Source of the DNA: Paenibacillus sp. XY044
GTDB lineage: Bacteria; Bacillota; Bacilli; Paenibacillales; Paenibacillaceae
Assembly (NCBI RefSeq): GCF_002257645.1
Contig: NZ_NQMO01000002.1
Span: 620,001-684,000 of the forward strand
DNA length: 64,000 bases
Direction: 5' to 3'
Shown here: positions 27,800 through 36,984 of the stretch, in pieces
Numbering within the stretch: position 1 is the first letter of the stretch
Layout of the letters: the number at the start of each line of letters is the position of its first letter
Notes under the pieces: generated by a model
What the model was told of the DNA's origin: nothing
Database searches by the model: none
What the model saw: the letters and a program-made list of their open reading frames with translations, nothing else
Made by a program: the position numbers and the translations under genes

Positions 27800-29224
27800 A
27801 TGCGTAAAACAAAAATCGTATGTACCATCGGTCCTTCCAGTGAATCGTTGGAAAACACCAAAAAATTGATTATGGCCGGCATGAACGTTGCCCGTTTGAA
27901 CTTCTCGCACGGCGATTTCGAGGAACATGGCCGCCGGATCAACAACATCCGCGAAGCCTGCCGCGAGCTTAACAAAACCGTTGCCATCCTGCTTGACACC
28001 AAAGGACCGGAAATCCGCACAGGCAAACTTGCCGTGGAGCCGATCGAGCTGGTGCAGGATGAGTACATCACGCTGACGACGGAAGAGATTCTGGGCGACA
28101 AAGACCGGATTTCGATTACGTACAGAGATCTTCCAAGTGATGTGCAGCCGGGTTCGACGATCCTGATCGACGACGGATTGATCGGTTTGACGGTTGTGGA
28201 AGTCGAGGGCACTGAAATTAAATGCCGTATTGTCAATGGCGGTACGATCAAGAGCAAAAAAGGCGTGAACGTACCGGGTGTGGCGATTTCTCTGCCGGGA
28301 ATTACAGAGAAAGACGCGAACGATATCGTATTCGGGATCGAGCAAGGCATCGATTTTATCGCAGCTTCCTTCGTACGCAAAGCAAGTGACGTTCAAGAAA
28401 TCCGCGAGCTGCTCGCCAAGCACAACGCGGAGCATATCCAGATCATTTCCAAGATCGAGAACCAGCAGGGCGTGGACAACCTCGATGAAATTTTGGAAGC
28501 ATCCGACGGCCTGATGGTTGCCCGCGGCGACCTCGGCGTGGAAATTCCGGCTGAAGAAGTGCCACTGGTGCAAAAGCGCATGATCGAAAAATGTAATGTT
28601 GCCGGCAAACCGGTCATAACCGCGACGCAAATGCTGGATTCCATGCAGCGCAACCCGCGTCCGACACGCGCGGAAGCGAGTGACGTAGCGAACGCGATCT
28701 TCGACGGCACCGATGCAATCATGCTGTCCGGGGAAACGGCTGCCGGTAAATATCCGGTGGAATCCGTCCTCACGATGTCCCGCATTGCCGAGAAAGCCGA
28801 ATCCGCGCTGAACTATCGTGAAATCTTCCTGAAGCAGCGGATTGCCCAGGAAACGACGATCACGGAAGCGATCAGCCAATCGGTGGCGATTTCCGCCCTG
28901 GACCTGAACGCCAAGGCGATCATCTCTTCGACGGAATCCGGCCATACGGCACGCATGGTATCCAAATACCGTCCGGAAGCTCCGATCATCGCAGTGACTA
29001 CGCAGGAGCGCACGCTGCGCCGTCTGGCATTGACTTGGGGCGTTACGCCGGTCCCAGGCAAGACCGCTACATCGACGGATGAAATGTTCGAGAACTCCCT
29101 GAAGGGCGGCCTGGAATCCGGTCTCGTAAAACCAGGTGATCTGGTTGTTATTACTGCAGGGGTTCCGCTGGGTCAATCCGGTTCGACGAACCTGGTGAAA
29201 GTCAGCCAAATTCCAAACGAATAA
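27800..29224 (+). CDS. pyk: Pyruvate kinase
   Basis: This 474-residue enzyme converts phosphoenolpyruvate and ADP to pyruvate and ATP in the cytoplasm. The N-terminal TIGPSS, the [11 protein letters not shown] segment with the active-site region, and [16 protein letters not shown] are all present. It ends after the standard C-terminal allosteric domain. The extra PEP-utilising C-terminal domain (about 110 residues) seen in the B. subtilis and Geobacillus enzymes is absent, and a strong terminator follows, so the short length is real and not a truncation. ACGGAGGAAAC precedes ATG 27800. Confidence 0.96.
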   Translation: MRKTKIVCTIGPSSESLENTKKLIMAGMNVARLNFSHGDFEEHGRRINNIREACRELNKTVAILLDTKGPEIRTGKLAVEPIELVQDEYITLTTEEILGDKDRISITYRDLPSDVQPGSTILIDDGLIGLTVVEVEGTEIKCRIVNGGTIKSKKGVNVPGVAISLPGITEKDANDIVFGIEQGIDFIAASFVRKASDVQEIRELLAKHNAEHIQIISKIENQQGVDNLDEILEASDGLMVARGDLGVEIPAEEVPLVQKRMIEKCNVAGKPVITATQMLDSMQRNPRPTRAEASDVANAIFDGTDAIMLSGETAAGKYPVESVLTMSRIAEKAESALNYREIFLKQRIAQETTITEAISQSVAISALDLNAKAIISSTESGHTARMVSKYRPEAPIIAVTTQERTLRRLALTWGVTPVPGKTATSTDEMFENSLKGGLESGLVKPGDLVVITAGVPLGQSGSTNLVKVSQIPNE

Positions 29225-29277
29225 GAGCGATGCGGCGCAGACTGCCGCGAGCTTACAGATAGAATCGTTTCATAGAT

Positions 29278-29312
29278 TAGCCTGTCAGGATTCATTCCTG
29301 GCAGGCTTTTTC
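29278..29312 (+). terminator. Rho-independent terminator after pyk
   Basis: AGCCTGTCAGGA pairs with TCCTGGCAGGCT around TTCAT, giving a nearly perfect 12-bp stem followed by TTTTTC. Confidence 0.9.
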
Positions 29313-29495
29313 GCATAGAATGAGCCTATCATTTCCAGATTTTCGCCATGGGATCTGATACACGCCGAAGGAATGCCGTGCTTAGGTTTTAGCGTGTCTC
29401 CCCAAGGCTGACCCGGCAGATTTCAGTAGCCGGCATCCCTTGTGTTATACTAAAAGTCAGAACACTAATTACAGCAAGAAAGGGAACAGTGAAGG

Positions 29496-30005
29496 ATGGG
29501 AAAAGATAACGGCATTCAGCTCAGCCGCTGGTATTCGACGTCACTCCGGGTACGCTATCAGGAAAGCGACAAAATGGCTGTCGTCTACCATGCGAATTAT
29601 TTAAACTGGTTTGAAATCGGCCGGACCGAAATGATCCGCGAGTTGGGCATTTCTTACCGCAGCATGGAGGATGAGGGATTGTTTCTGCCCGTCACGGAGC
29701 TCGACATAAAGTTTGTACAGCCGGCGCGCTATGATGATATGATTACAATATTTACGAGGATGACGCGGTTCACCAAACTGCGGATTGACTATACCTATGA
29801 AATTCGAAGACTTTCCGCACAGGAGCGGGAGACGTTTACCGGCAGCGGGTATAAGATCGGCGATGAACTGCCTGGGGAATTGCTTGTCACGGGTTCGACG
29901 CAGCATGTGTGGCTGAACCGGGACTGGCAGCCTGTAAGGCTCGACAAGCACTCGCCTGCGCTGTATACGGCGCTGTCCAAGTCGATTACAGGAGGAGAAG
30001 CATGA
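29496..30005 (+). CDS. YbgC/FadM-like acyl-CoA thioesterase
   Basis: This is a 169-residue hotdog-fold protein of the 4HBT superfamily. The conserved active-site segment is visible as VRYQESDKMAVVYHANYLNW, where the Asp of the usual DxDxxGxVxxxxY is replaced in a Firmicute-type pattern. These enzymes hydrolyse acyl-CoA or aromatic CoA thioesters; the substrate is unknown. The frame overlaps fxsA by 4 bases (ATGA). ATG 29496 has AAAGGGA about 10 bases upstream. Confidence 0.85.
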   Translation: MGKDNGIQLSRWYSTSLRVRYQESDKMAVVYHANYLNWFEIGRTEMIRELGISYRSMEDEGLFLPVTELDIKFVQPARYDDMITIFTRMTRFTKLRIDYTYEIRRLSAQERETFTGSGYKIGDELPGELLVTGSTQHVWLNRDWQPVRLDKHSPALYTALSKSITGGEA

Positions 30006-30403
30006 CCGCGTTCAGAAAATGGCTGCTGGCCCTGATCATTATCGTTCCGGTGGTCGAAATATTCGGCTTCGAATGGGTGGCGAACCGGGTGGGAGCAGCC
30101 AATACGCTGCTGCTGACCGTCGTCACATCCGGCATTGGCATGTTGATGATGCGCTTTGAGGGCCGCAAGGTCCTGGAGGATTCGCGGGCTAAAATGAATT
30201 CGGGGCAGGTTCCCGGCCGGAGCATGGTAGATGGCTTATGCGTGTTTATCGGAGGGGTGCTGCTCGTCCTCCCAGGCTTTGTGACGGACCTGATCGGGTT
30301 TACGATGGTGTTTCCGCTGACCCGACCCTTGTACCGTTATGTTATTTTGAAGTGGATCGAGCGGAAAATGAAAGACGGAAACATTAAGATTTACCGCCGT
30401 TAG
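30002..30403 (+). CDS. fxsA: FxsA-family membrane protein
   Basis: This is a 133-residue membrane protein of the FxsA (F exclusion suppressor)/YtzA family. It has an N-terminal hydrophobic pair with VEIFGFEWVANRVGA, the conserved RFEGRKVL loop, and a third segment in GGVLLVLPGFVTDLIGF. The role in Bacillus is unknown. ATG 30002 has GGAGGAG upstream and overlaps the thioesterase stop, so the frame that is open from 29909 is not the true start. Linkage of fxsA with pyk and citZ is ancestral. Confidence 0.9.
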   Translation: MTAFRKWLLALIIIVPVVEIFGFEWVANRVGAANTLLLTVVTSGIGMLMMRFEGRKVLEDSRAKMNSGQVPGRSMVDGLCVFIGGVLLVLPGFVTDLIGFTMVFPLTRPLYRYVILKWIERKMKDGNIKIYRR

Positions 30404-30743
30404 GGGAAGGGCGGGTATGCCCGATAAAAAATTGTTTATTTGGCTGATAAAACAATTTGATGTTCTCTGTCCCCGTGTAATTGTTCACTTATACGTCAAA
30501 ATACTTTATGATAATATATGGTTCCATTACTTGGCGAATGGTGTCAGGTAGAGTAGCGGACAACGGTTTTACGGGATCCGGCAAGGAGAGGACAGCCCGC
30601 CCCGTCCCGCGTTAACGGCATTATGGCACGGCCAGTCTGCTGTAGATTTACGTCGATGGACGTTTTTCTTTTCAGTAAAATGTAAATGTTTTCACGGTTC
30701 ATGCATGTTGTTAAAATTCCGTTATACGAAGGAGAGATGTACG
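30404..30743 (+). other. 340-base leader region before citZ
   Basis: No gene is supported here. It holds a weak hairpin after fxsA (30411-30425), a GC-rich stretch at 30570-30620, the short hairpin ACGTCGATGGACGT followed by a T-run (30650-30669; also found as the tail of the dispersed element described at 39.7 and 42.8 kb), and the cre-like site at 30681. Confidence 0.55.
30681..30694 (+). promoter_or_regulatory. Probable cre site (CcpA operator) upstream of citZ
   Basis: TGTAAATGTTTTCA matches the cre consensus TGWAANCGNTNWCA at every fixed position but one (T for C at position 7). It lies 50 bases before the citZ start. In B. subtilis citZ is repressed by CcpA, so the site fits known biology; binding is not shown here. 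Confidence 0.65.
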
Positions 30744-31859
30744 ATGACAGCTACCAAAGGTCTGGAAGGAATTGTTGCTGCAGCTTCTTCCATCAGTTCG
30801 ATTGTCGACGGTGTGCTCACATACCGTGGTTATAACATTGATGACCTGGCAGTGAACGCGAGCTTCGAAGAAGTGGCTTACTTGCTCTGGTTCGGAAAAC
30901 TGCCGAATCAGGACGAATTGAGTCGCCTTCAGCAGGACTTGGGCGACTATGCCGCAATTCCGGATGCTTTGATTGAACAAATGAAATTGTACCCTAAAGA
31001 TATGAACACGATGGCAGCTCTCCGTTCCGCCGTATCGGCCCTGGCGCTGTACGATGCGGAAGCTGACGATATGAGCCGTGAAGCTAACGAACGTAAGGCG
31101 ATCCGCCTGCAGGCGCAGCTCCCTACGATTATCGCAGCCATGGCCCGCCTCCGCGAAGGCCAAGAGCCTGTTGCACCGAAAGCAGGCTTGTCGGTTGCCG
31201 AAAACTTCCTGTACATGCTCAGAGGCGAAACGCCGGAGGAGACTTCGGTGAAGGCTCTCGACCGGGCGCTCGTGCTTCATGCCGACCATGAGCTGAACGC
31301 TTCGACTTTTGCAGCGCGCGTAACCGTGGCGACGCTTTCGGACATCTATTCCGGCGTAACGTCGGCGATCGGCGCACTGAAAGGGCCACTGCACGGCGGT
31401 GCCAACGAAGCGGTGATGAAGATGCTGAACGAAATCGGAAGCATCGACAAAGTTGAGCCTTACATTCAAGGGAAGCTCGACAACAAGGACAAAATTATGG
31501 GCTTTGGCCACCGCGTTTACAAAAACGGGGATCCACGCGCCAAGCATTTGCAGACGATGTCCCGCGAGCTGGGTGAAATGAAAGGGGATACAAGCTTGTA
31601 CGAAATGTCCGTCAAGGTTGAGGACATCGTGACAGGCCAGAAGGGACTGAAGCCCAATGTGGACTTCTACTCCGCTTCCGTATATACTCAGCTTGGCATC
31701 GAGCAGGAGCTCTTCACGCCGATCTTTGCGATCAGCCGTGTGTCGGGATGGACGGCGCACATTCTGGAACAATATGAGAACAACCGCATTATCCGTCCGC
31801 GTGCCGAATATGTCGGCCAAACGGATCAAAAATATGTTCCGATTGAGCAGCGTTCTTAA
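30744..31859 (+). CDS. citZ: Citrate synthase
   Basis: This 371-residue enzyme condenses acetyl-CoA and oxaloacetate at the entry to the TCA cycle. Catalytic regions are GPLHGGANEA and GFGHRVYKNGDPRA, with the arginine-binding SRVSGWTAHILEQ near the C-terminus. I chose ATG 30744, which follows GAAGGAGAG; the frame is open from 30705 but the peptide homologous to other citrate synthases starts at MTATKGLEGI. It is the first gene of citZ-icd-mdh, and a cre-like site precedes it. Confidence 0.96.
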   Translation: MTATKGLEGIVAAASSISSIVDGVLTYRGYNIDDLAVNASFEEVAYLLWFGKLPNQDELSRLQQDLGDYAAIPDALIEQMKLYPKDMNTMAALRSAVSALALYDAEADDMSREANERKAIRLQAQLPTIIAAMARLREGQEPVAPKAGLSVAENFLYMLRGETPEETSVKALDRALVLHADHELNASTFAARVTVATLSDIYSGVTSAIGALKGPLHGGANEAVMKMLNEIGSIDKVEPYIQGKLDNKDKIMGFGHRVYKNGDPRAKHLQTMSRELGEMKGDTSLYEMSVKVEDIVTGQKGLKPNVDFYSASVYTQLGIEQELFTPIFAISRVSGWTAHILEQYENNRIIRPRAEYVGQTDQKYVPIEQRS

Positions 31860-31983
31860 GGTATAATAGGAAAAGGGGGAACACCGTGTGCGATCAACCC
31901 GGACACGGGCGGTTCCCTCTGGCTTTGTGCTTGTCCCGGCAGGATTACCCGGCCCCCAAGAAAACTATAAGGAGGAATTATTC

Positions 31984-33276
31984 ATGAAACTCGAGAAATT
32001 TGCACTCCCTACCGAAGGTGAAAAGATTGAAATAACGAACGGCAAGCTGCAGGTTCCAAGCAATCCGGTCATTCCGTTCATCGAAGGCGACGGAACGGGC
32101 CGCGACATTTGGAGAGCCTCCAAACGCGTTTTGGATGCAGCAGTTGAGAAAGCTTACAACGGTGAGAAAAAAATCGCCTGGTACGAAGTATTTGCCGGCG
32201 AAAAAGCCTACAATACATACGGGGAGTGGCTGCCGAACGATACGCTCGAAGCCATCCGCGAGTACATTGTAGCAATCAAAGGACCTTTGACTACGCCGAT
32301 CGGAGGCGGTATCCGCTCCCTGAACGTGGCCCTGCGCCAAGAGCTGGATCTGTACGTCTGCCTGCGTCCTGTGCGCTACTTCGACGGCGTGCCTTCTCCG
32401 GTAAAGCATCCTGAGCTGGTCGACATGGTTATCTTCCGCGAAAATACGGAAGACATCTATGCGGGTATCGAGTACAAGGAAGGCAGCGAGGAAGTGAAGA
32501 AGGTCATCAAATTCCTCCAGGAAGAAATGGGCGTAAACAAAATTCGTTTCCCTGAAACTTCCGGTATCGGAATCAAGCCGGTATCTTCCGAAGGCTCCAA
32601 GCGTCTCGTTCGCGCTGCAGTAGAATACGCCATCAAGCATGGCCGCAAGAGCGTTACCCTCGTTCACAAAGGCAACATCATGAAATTTACGGAAGGTGCC
32701 TTCAAGAACTGGGGCTACGAAGTGGCTGAACAGGAGTTTGGCGATAAAGTGTTCACTTGGGCACAATATGACGTCATCAAGGAAAAAGACGGCGTAGACG
32801 CTGCGAATGCCGCTCAAAAAGCCGCTGAAGCTGAAGGCAAAATCATCATCAAGGATGCGATTGCCGACATCGCCCTCCAGCAGGTACTGACTCGTCCAAC
32901 CGACTTCGACGTGATCGCTACCCTGAACCTGAACGGCGACTATCTGTCCGACGCCCTCGCTGCCCAAATCGGCGGTATCGGTATCGCTCCGGGAGCGAAC
33001 ATCAACTACGTGACGGGACATGCGATCTTTGAAGCGACGCACGGAACGGCTCCAAAATATGCGGACAAAGACGTCGTGAACCCAGGTTCGGTCATTCTGT
33101 CCGGCGTTATGCTGCTTGAGCACCTGGGATGGCAGGAAGCGGCTGATCTGATCTACAAAGGCATGGAAACGTCCATTAACAATAAGACGGTAACTTACGA
33201 TTTCGCCCGTCTGATGGAAGGCGCGACGGAAGTCAAATGCTCTGAGTTTGCTGACCAAGTTATCAAAAACATGTAG
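31984..33276 (+). CDS. icd: NADP-type isocitrate dehydrogenase
   Basis: This 430-residue enzyme decarboxylates isocitrate to 2-oxoglutarate. Conserved parts are [17 protein letters not shown], the substrate-binding segment around [18 protein letters not shown], and the terminal [22 protein letters not shown] 31984 has AAGGAGGAATT upstream; the longer frame from 31888 has no support. The 124-base spacer after citZ contains GGTATAATAGG (31860-31870), a possible extra promoter, so icd may be expressed both with and without citZ. Confidence 0.96.
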   Translation: MKLEKFALPTEGEKIEITNGKLQVPSNPVIPFIEGDGTGRDIWRASKRVLDAAVEKAYNGEKKIAWYEVFAGEKAYNTYGEWLPNDTLEAIREYIVAIKGPLTTPIGGGIRSLNVALRQELDLYVCLRPVRYFDGVPSPVKHPELVDMVIFRENTEDIYAGIEYKEGSEEVKKVIKFLQEEMGVNKIRFPETSGIGIKPVSSEGSKRLVRAAVEYAIKHGRKSVTLVHKGNIMKFTEGAFKNWGYEVAEQEFGDKVFTWAQYDVIKEKDGVDAANAAQKAAEAEGKIIIKDAIADIALQQVLTRPTDFDVIATLNLNGDYLSDALAAQIGGIGIAPGANINYVTGHAIFEATHGTAPKYADKDVVNPGSVILSGVMLLEHLGWQEAADLIYKGMETSINNKTVTYDFARLMEGATEVKCSEFADQVIKNM

Positions 33277-33291
33277 GGGAGAGATCCGATC

Positions 33292-34233
33292 ATGGCCTTG
33301 ACTCGTAAAAAGATTACCGTGGTGGGTGCCGGTTTTACCGGCGCCACGACGGCGCTGATGCTCGCGCAAAAGGAACTTGGCAACGTGGTGCTGCTGGATA
33401 TTCCTCAACTGGAGAACCCAACCAAGGGCAAGGCGCTGGACATGCTGGAAGCGAGTCCTGTTCAAGGCTTTGACAGTCAGATCATCGGTACTTCGAATTA
33501 CGATGATGCGGCTGGCTCCGACATCGTGATCATTACGGCCGGCGTTGCCCGCAAACCGGGCATGAGCCGTGACGACCTCGTGAACACCAATGCAGGCATC
33601 GTCAAATCGGTCTGCGAAAACGTAAAACGCGTAGCGCCGGAATCCACCGTCATTATCCTCAGCAATCCGGTGGACGCCATGACGTATGCCGCGTACAAGA
33701 CGCTCGGTTTCCCTAAGAGCCGCGTGATCGGCCAATCCGGCGTTCTTGACACGGCCCGTTACTGCACGTTTATCGCGCAGGAGTTGGGCGTCTCCGTCGA
33801 GGATGTGCGCGGTTTCGTTCTTGGCGGCCATGGCGACGACATGGTGCCTCTCGTCCGTTACTCCAGCGTTGGCGGTATTCCGATCGAGACGCTGATTTCG
33901 CCGGAGCGCATTCAGGAGATTGTGCAGCGCACCCGCGTTGGCGGCGGCGAAATCGTCAACCTGCTCGGCAACGGCAGTGCTTATTACGCACCGGCGGCAT
34001 CGCTGGTGCAAATGGCCGAAGCCATCATCAAGGACAAAAAACGGATTATTCCGGTCATTGCGCGCCTTGACGGCGAATACGGCTACCATGACATTTTCCT
34101 TGGCGTACCGGCGATTGTCGGCGGCAGCGGCATCGAGAAAGTTTTCGAGCTGGAGCTGACCACCGAAGAGAAGGCGGCGCTGGACAAATCAGCCGATTCC
34201 GTCCGCAATGTCATTGCTGTAGTGAATGTATAA
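33292..34233 (+). CDS. mdh: Malate dehydrogenase
   Basis: This 313-residue NAD-dependent enzyme oxidises malate to oxaloacetate. The NAD-binding loop is [16 protein letters not shown]. The catalytic histidine lies in [11 protein letters not shown], and the substrate arginines are in [12 protein letters not shown]. The type matches the Bacillus lactate-dehydrogenase-like group. It starts 15 bases after icd and ends in a terminator, completing the three-gene unit. Confidence 0.96.
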   Translation: MALTRKKITVVGAGFTGATTALMLAQKELGNVVLLDIPQLENPTKGKALDMLEASPVQGFDSQIIGTSNYDDAAGSDIVIITAGVARKPGMSRDDLVNTNAGIVKSVCENVKRVAPESTVIILSNPVDAMTYAAYKTLGFPKSRVIGQSGVLDTARYCTFIAQELGVSVEDVRGFVLGGHGDDMVPLVRYSSVGGIPIETLISPERIQEIVQRTRVGGGEIVNLLGNGSAYYAPAASLVQMAEAIIKDKKRIIPVIARLDGEYGYHDIFLGVPAIVGGSGIEKVFELELTTEEKAALDKSADSVRNVIAVVNV

Positions 34234-34264
34234 GTGGGACCATTCGTGTCCAAACTTTGAACAA

Positions 34265-34306
34265 GAAAACCTCTAATGTGTGACAAGCATGGAGGTTTTC
34301 TTTTCT
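34265..34306 (+). terminator. Rho-independent terminator after mdh
   Basis: GAAAACCTC pairs with GAGGTTTTC, with a 17-base loop. CTTTTC follows. Confidence 0.8.
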
Positions 34307-34368
34307 TTTCAAAGGTTTATAAGTATAATGAATGTTATGGAAACACAAGCACGCGGGGAGGAAATGGA

Positions 34369-34794
34369 ATGACCACAGTGATGTTTTTCGTACATATTTT
34401 GGGAGCGTTGTCTCTCGGATTCTATCTGGTTCTGCCATTCGTCGTAGGTAAAGTGGCCGGTTTGTCACTCCCTGCACAGGAAGGCAGCGCGGCAGCCATC
34501 CGCAGCCTCAATACGTTTGCTCAGGTTGGCCTTGTCATTCAGCTGCTGACAGGCGGCTACCTGATGAGCCAAGGCGACTATTCCGTGCCATGGATGATCA
34601 TTATTGTCATCCTGCTGCTGGCTCTCGGGGCAATCAGTGGAATTATGGGCAAGCCGCTCCGTCTGGCGATCAAAGGCATTCAGGAAAAAAGGGATATTTC
34701 CGTGGAAATGGGGAAAATCCGTACGCTCAGCGCCCTGCTGGCGATCTGCCTGCTGATCATGACTTTCTTCATGGTCTACAACCATATTATTTAA
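34369..34794 (+). CDS. Small integral membrane protein, function unknown
   Basis: This protein has about 141 residues and four hydrophobic segments (VMFFVHILGALSLGFYLVLP, then FAQVGLVIQLLTGGYLM, then MIIIVILLLALGAISGIMG, and LSALLAICLLIMTFFMVYN). The topology resembles DUF2269-like membrane proteins, but I cannot assign it firmly. I chose ATG 34369, which follows GGGGAGGAAA; the frame is open from 34276. It has its own terminator and appears to be a single-gene unit. Confidence 0.75.
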   Translation: MTTVMFFVHILGALSLGFYLVLPFVVGKVAGLSLPAQEGSAAAIRSLNTFAQVGLVIQLLTGGYLMSQGDYSVPWMIIIVILLLALGAISGIMGKPLRLAIKGIQEKRDISVEMGKIRTLSALLAICLLIMTFFMVYNHII

Positions 34795-34814
34795 GACATA
34801 AGATATCCATCGTT

Positions 34815-34853
34815 AGAAGATGACTCCGCAAATGCGGGGTCATCTTCTTTTTA
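34815..34853 (+). terminator. Rho-independent terminator
   Basis: GAAGATGACTCCGC pairs with GCGGGGTCATCTTC around AAAT. TTTTT follows. A covarying repeat element begins two bases further on. Confidence 0.88.
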
Positions 34854-34854
34854 T

Positions 34855-34960
34855 GAGATCAGAAAGTTTACGTATCGGAGCCTCTGCTTCCTGATCTCGC
34901 AAGAAAAACTTCCTCTAGACGCGGTCTGTCTTCTTTATGTCCGCTTTTATTGATTAAGAG
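34855..34960 (+). repeat. Dispersed terminator-associated element, copy A
   Basis: GAGATCAG (34855-34862) and CTGATCTC (34891-34898) form a perfect 8-bp stem around 28 bases that begin AAAG and end GCTTC. Conserved GCAAGAAAAACTTCCTCT and GCGGTCTGTCTTCTT follow. Related copies lie at 39714 and 42811. In this copy the usual GTCGATAGACGT tail is missing, and GCGG/CCGC pair instead. The remaining sequence up to the SDR start (35097) shows no gene. Confidence 0.7.
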
Positions 34961-35096
34961 CGGTCTTCTGCTGTTTAACTCCGGATGCGTTGTGGTAAGT
35001 ATCAACGGTAAAGAATAATCCATCCGTCATGTGCCATCCTAATACGGAATGTGATGGTATGTGCACCGATGAAACCCATCCGTGAAAGGAGAATGA

Positions 35097-35975
35097 ATGA
35101 TGTCAGGAAATTCGCAATCGCAATCTAAACAAACTCTGCCTCCTCAGCATCAGAATCATCAGCCGGGGACGGAATCGGAAATGAACCCTCTACCGAAATA
35201 CGAGCCTAAGGATTATAAAGCCGCGGCAAAACTGCAGGACAAAAAAGTGATCATTACCGGTGGCGACAGCGGGATCGGCCGTGCCGTGGCTGTGGCCTTC
35301 GCCAAAGAAGGCGCCGATATCGCGATCGTATACCTGAACGAGCACGGGGACGCTGAGGAGACGAAGCGCCAGATCGAGCAGGAAGGGCGCAAATGCCTGC
35401 TGATTGCCGGCGACATCGGGGACGAGGAGTTCTGCAAAAACGCCGTCAACCAGTCGGTACAGGAGCTGGGCGGACTGGATATTCTGATCAACAACGCGGC
35501 GGAGCAGCATCCGCAGCAGAAAATCGAAGACATTACGAAGGAGCAGCTGGAAAAGACGTTCCGTACGAACATTTTCGGCATGTTCTTTATGACCAAGATG
35601 GCGATGCCATATTTGAAGAACGGCAGCGCAATCGTCAATACGGCCTCCATTACGGCCTATAAAGGCAGCCCGACGCTGATCGATTATTCCTCGACGAAGG
35701 GCGCGATCGTCAGCTTCACGCGCGCGCTGTCCATGAACGTGGTGGAGAAGGGCATCCGCGTCAACGCGGTGGCTCCAGGGCCGATCTGGACGCCGCTCAT
35801 TCCGTCCACGTTCGACGCCCAGCAGGTGAGTCAGTTTGGAGCATCGCAGCCGATGAAGCGTCCGGGTCAGCCGGAAGAGCTGGCGCCGGCCTATGTCTAT
35901 CTGGCATCGGATGACTCTTCTTATGTCAGCGGACAGGTGATCCACGTGAACGGCGGCGAGGTTGTGAACGGCTAA
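35097..35975 (+). CDS. SDR-family oxidoreductase (general-stress YdaD/YhdF type)
   Basis: This 292-residue protein has a polar Gln/Pro-rich N-terminal extension of about 45 residues before the Rossmann fold. The NAD(P)-binding motif is ITGGDSGIGRAVA and the catalytic Tyr/Lys lie in YSSTKGA after the conserved SIT. C-terminal residues GQVIHVNGGEVVNG complete the family pattern. Similar extended SDRs in Bacillus are sigma-B stress proteins; the substrate is not known. AAAGGAGAATGA precedes tandem ATGs at 35097 and 35100. Confidence 0.88.
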   Translation: MMSGNSQSQSKQTLPPQHQNHQPGTESEMNPLPKYEPKDYKAAAKLQDKKVIITGGDSGIGRAVAVAFAKEGADIAIVYLNEHGDAEETKRQIEQEGRKCLLIAGDIGDEEFCKNAVNQSVQELGGLDILINNAAEQHPQQKIEDITKEQLEKTFRTNIFGMFFMTKMAMPYLKNGSAIVNTASITAYKGSPTLIDYSSTKGAIVSFTRALSMNVVEKGIRVNAVAPGPIWTPLIPSTFDAQQVSQFGASQPMKRPGQPEELAPAYVYLASDDSSYVSGQVIHVNGGEVVNG

Positions 35976-36065
35976 GCCAAGCTAGCGGTTAAATGGCGGG
36001 GAAACCTTGGCATCCGCTGCCCTACAGGGATGTTCAGTGTTCTGCTGCTTCGCATTCCTTAAATA

Positions 36066-36112
36066 AAAGGTTGTACCCGGAGAAAGAACTCTGGGTACAA
36101 CCTTTTTTTGGC
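36066..36112. terminator. Bidirectional terminator between convergent SDR and YfbR-like genes
   Basis: AGGTTGTACCC and GGGTACAACCT form an 11-bp stem. It has T-rich sequence after it and A-rich sequence before it, so it can serve both genes. Confidence 0.88.
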
Positions 36113-36131
36113 AGGAGCGTTAGAGGCTGCT

Positions 36132-36788
36132 TCATTTCGGGCTGCCGCCATCATTTTCGTTGTCGTCGCCGTCTGGAATCCTGCCGACCTCGTCGGCAGC
36201 GGACAGCTCATCCAGCGACATTTCGAAGCTCGGGGCCATATTTTCCAGGAAATAATCGGCCTCGGCAAGCTTCATCTGGCGGATCTTTGCCAGCGTCTGC
36301 TCCTTGGCGGCGGCGAATTCCCGGTTGCCTGCGGCAACCTCGCGCGTGCATTTCAGGTACGCGTCCAGGCGGTCGGCGGCTTTGACATAGAGCAGCAGCT
36401 CGCGCTCCTGTTCATCCACGGCATCCGGATGTAGCAGAGGGCTATAGACCGCCTGCAGCTCCGGAGGCACCATGCCGGCAAGGCGCTCCGCGGCGATCTG
36501 TTCCATCTCGCGGAAGCTTCCGAGAAGCCGCGGGTTGTTGTGCTTCACCGGGGTAGCGATATCGCCGGTGAACACCTCCGCCGCGTCGTGAAACAAGGCG
36601 AGGGATGCGGCACGATCCGCATCAAGCCGGCGGTCGAAAAAGACGTTGCCGATATGGCAGAGCATGTGTGCGAGCAGAGCGACATGATACGAGTGCTCCG
36701 CTACATTTTCCGGCGAGGTGCTGCGCATCAGGCTCCAGCGCTGGATATACTGCAGACGGTACATGTAGGCAGAAAAATGGTAGTTCAA
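36132..36788 (-). CDS. YfbR-like HD-domain 5'-deoxynucleotidase
   Basis: This 218-residue HD-superfamily phosphohydrolase has the metal-ligand pattern of YfbR: H in PENVAEHSYHVALLAHM, the HD pair in LALFHDAAEV, and a later conserved Asp in VKAADRLDAYLKC. YfbR-type enzymes remove phosphate from dNMPs. The C-terminus (about 40 residues) is acidic and low in complexity. The gene stands alone, convergent with the SDR and divergent from phoR. Confidence 0.85.
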   Translation of the reverse strand: MNYHFSAYMYRLQYIQRWSLMRSTSPENVAEHSYHVALLAHMLCHIGNVFFDRRLDADRAASLALFHDAAEVFTGDIATPVKHNNPRLLGSFREMEQIAAERLAGMVPPELQAVYSPLLHPDAVDEQERELLLYVKAADRLDAYLKCTREVAAGNREFAAAKEQTLAKIRQMKLAEADYFLENMAPSFEMSLDELSAADEVGRIPDGDDNENDGGSPK

Positions 36789-36984
36789 CGTTCGGCTCTC
36801 CTTTCGAAGCTGGATAGATATGGCCCAACAGAGGCCTATAACTTCATTCTATATGGATAGTATTATTATATCCGGGAAGAGGCGCTCCGGAATAGGGCTG
36901 TCCATTTTCCGCTGGTCAAAGGGCGGATTTCACGTTAGGATTAGGGATAGAAAAGAGGAAATTTGAGGACAAAGGAAGAGAACA

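Noticed and set aside
31978..34089. A 703-codon frame is open on the minus strand across icd and mdh.
   Set aside because: It is antisense to two well-supported enzymes, has biased His/Arg/Phe content and no ribosome site. The same applies to long antisense frames across dnaE (22110-23897) and polA (43057-45069).
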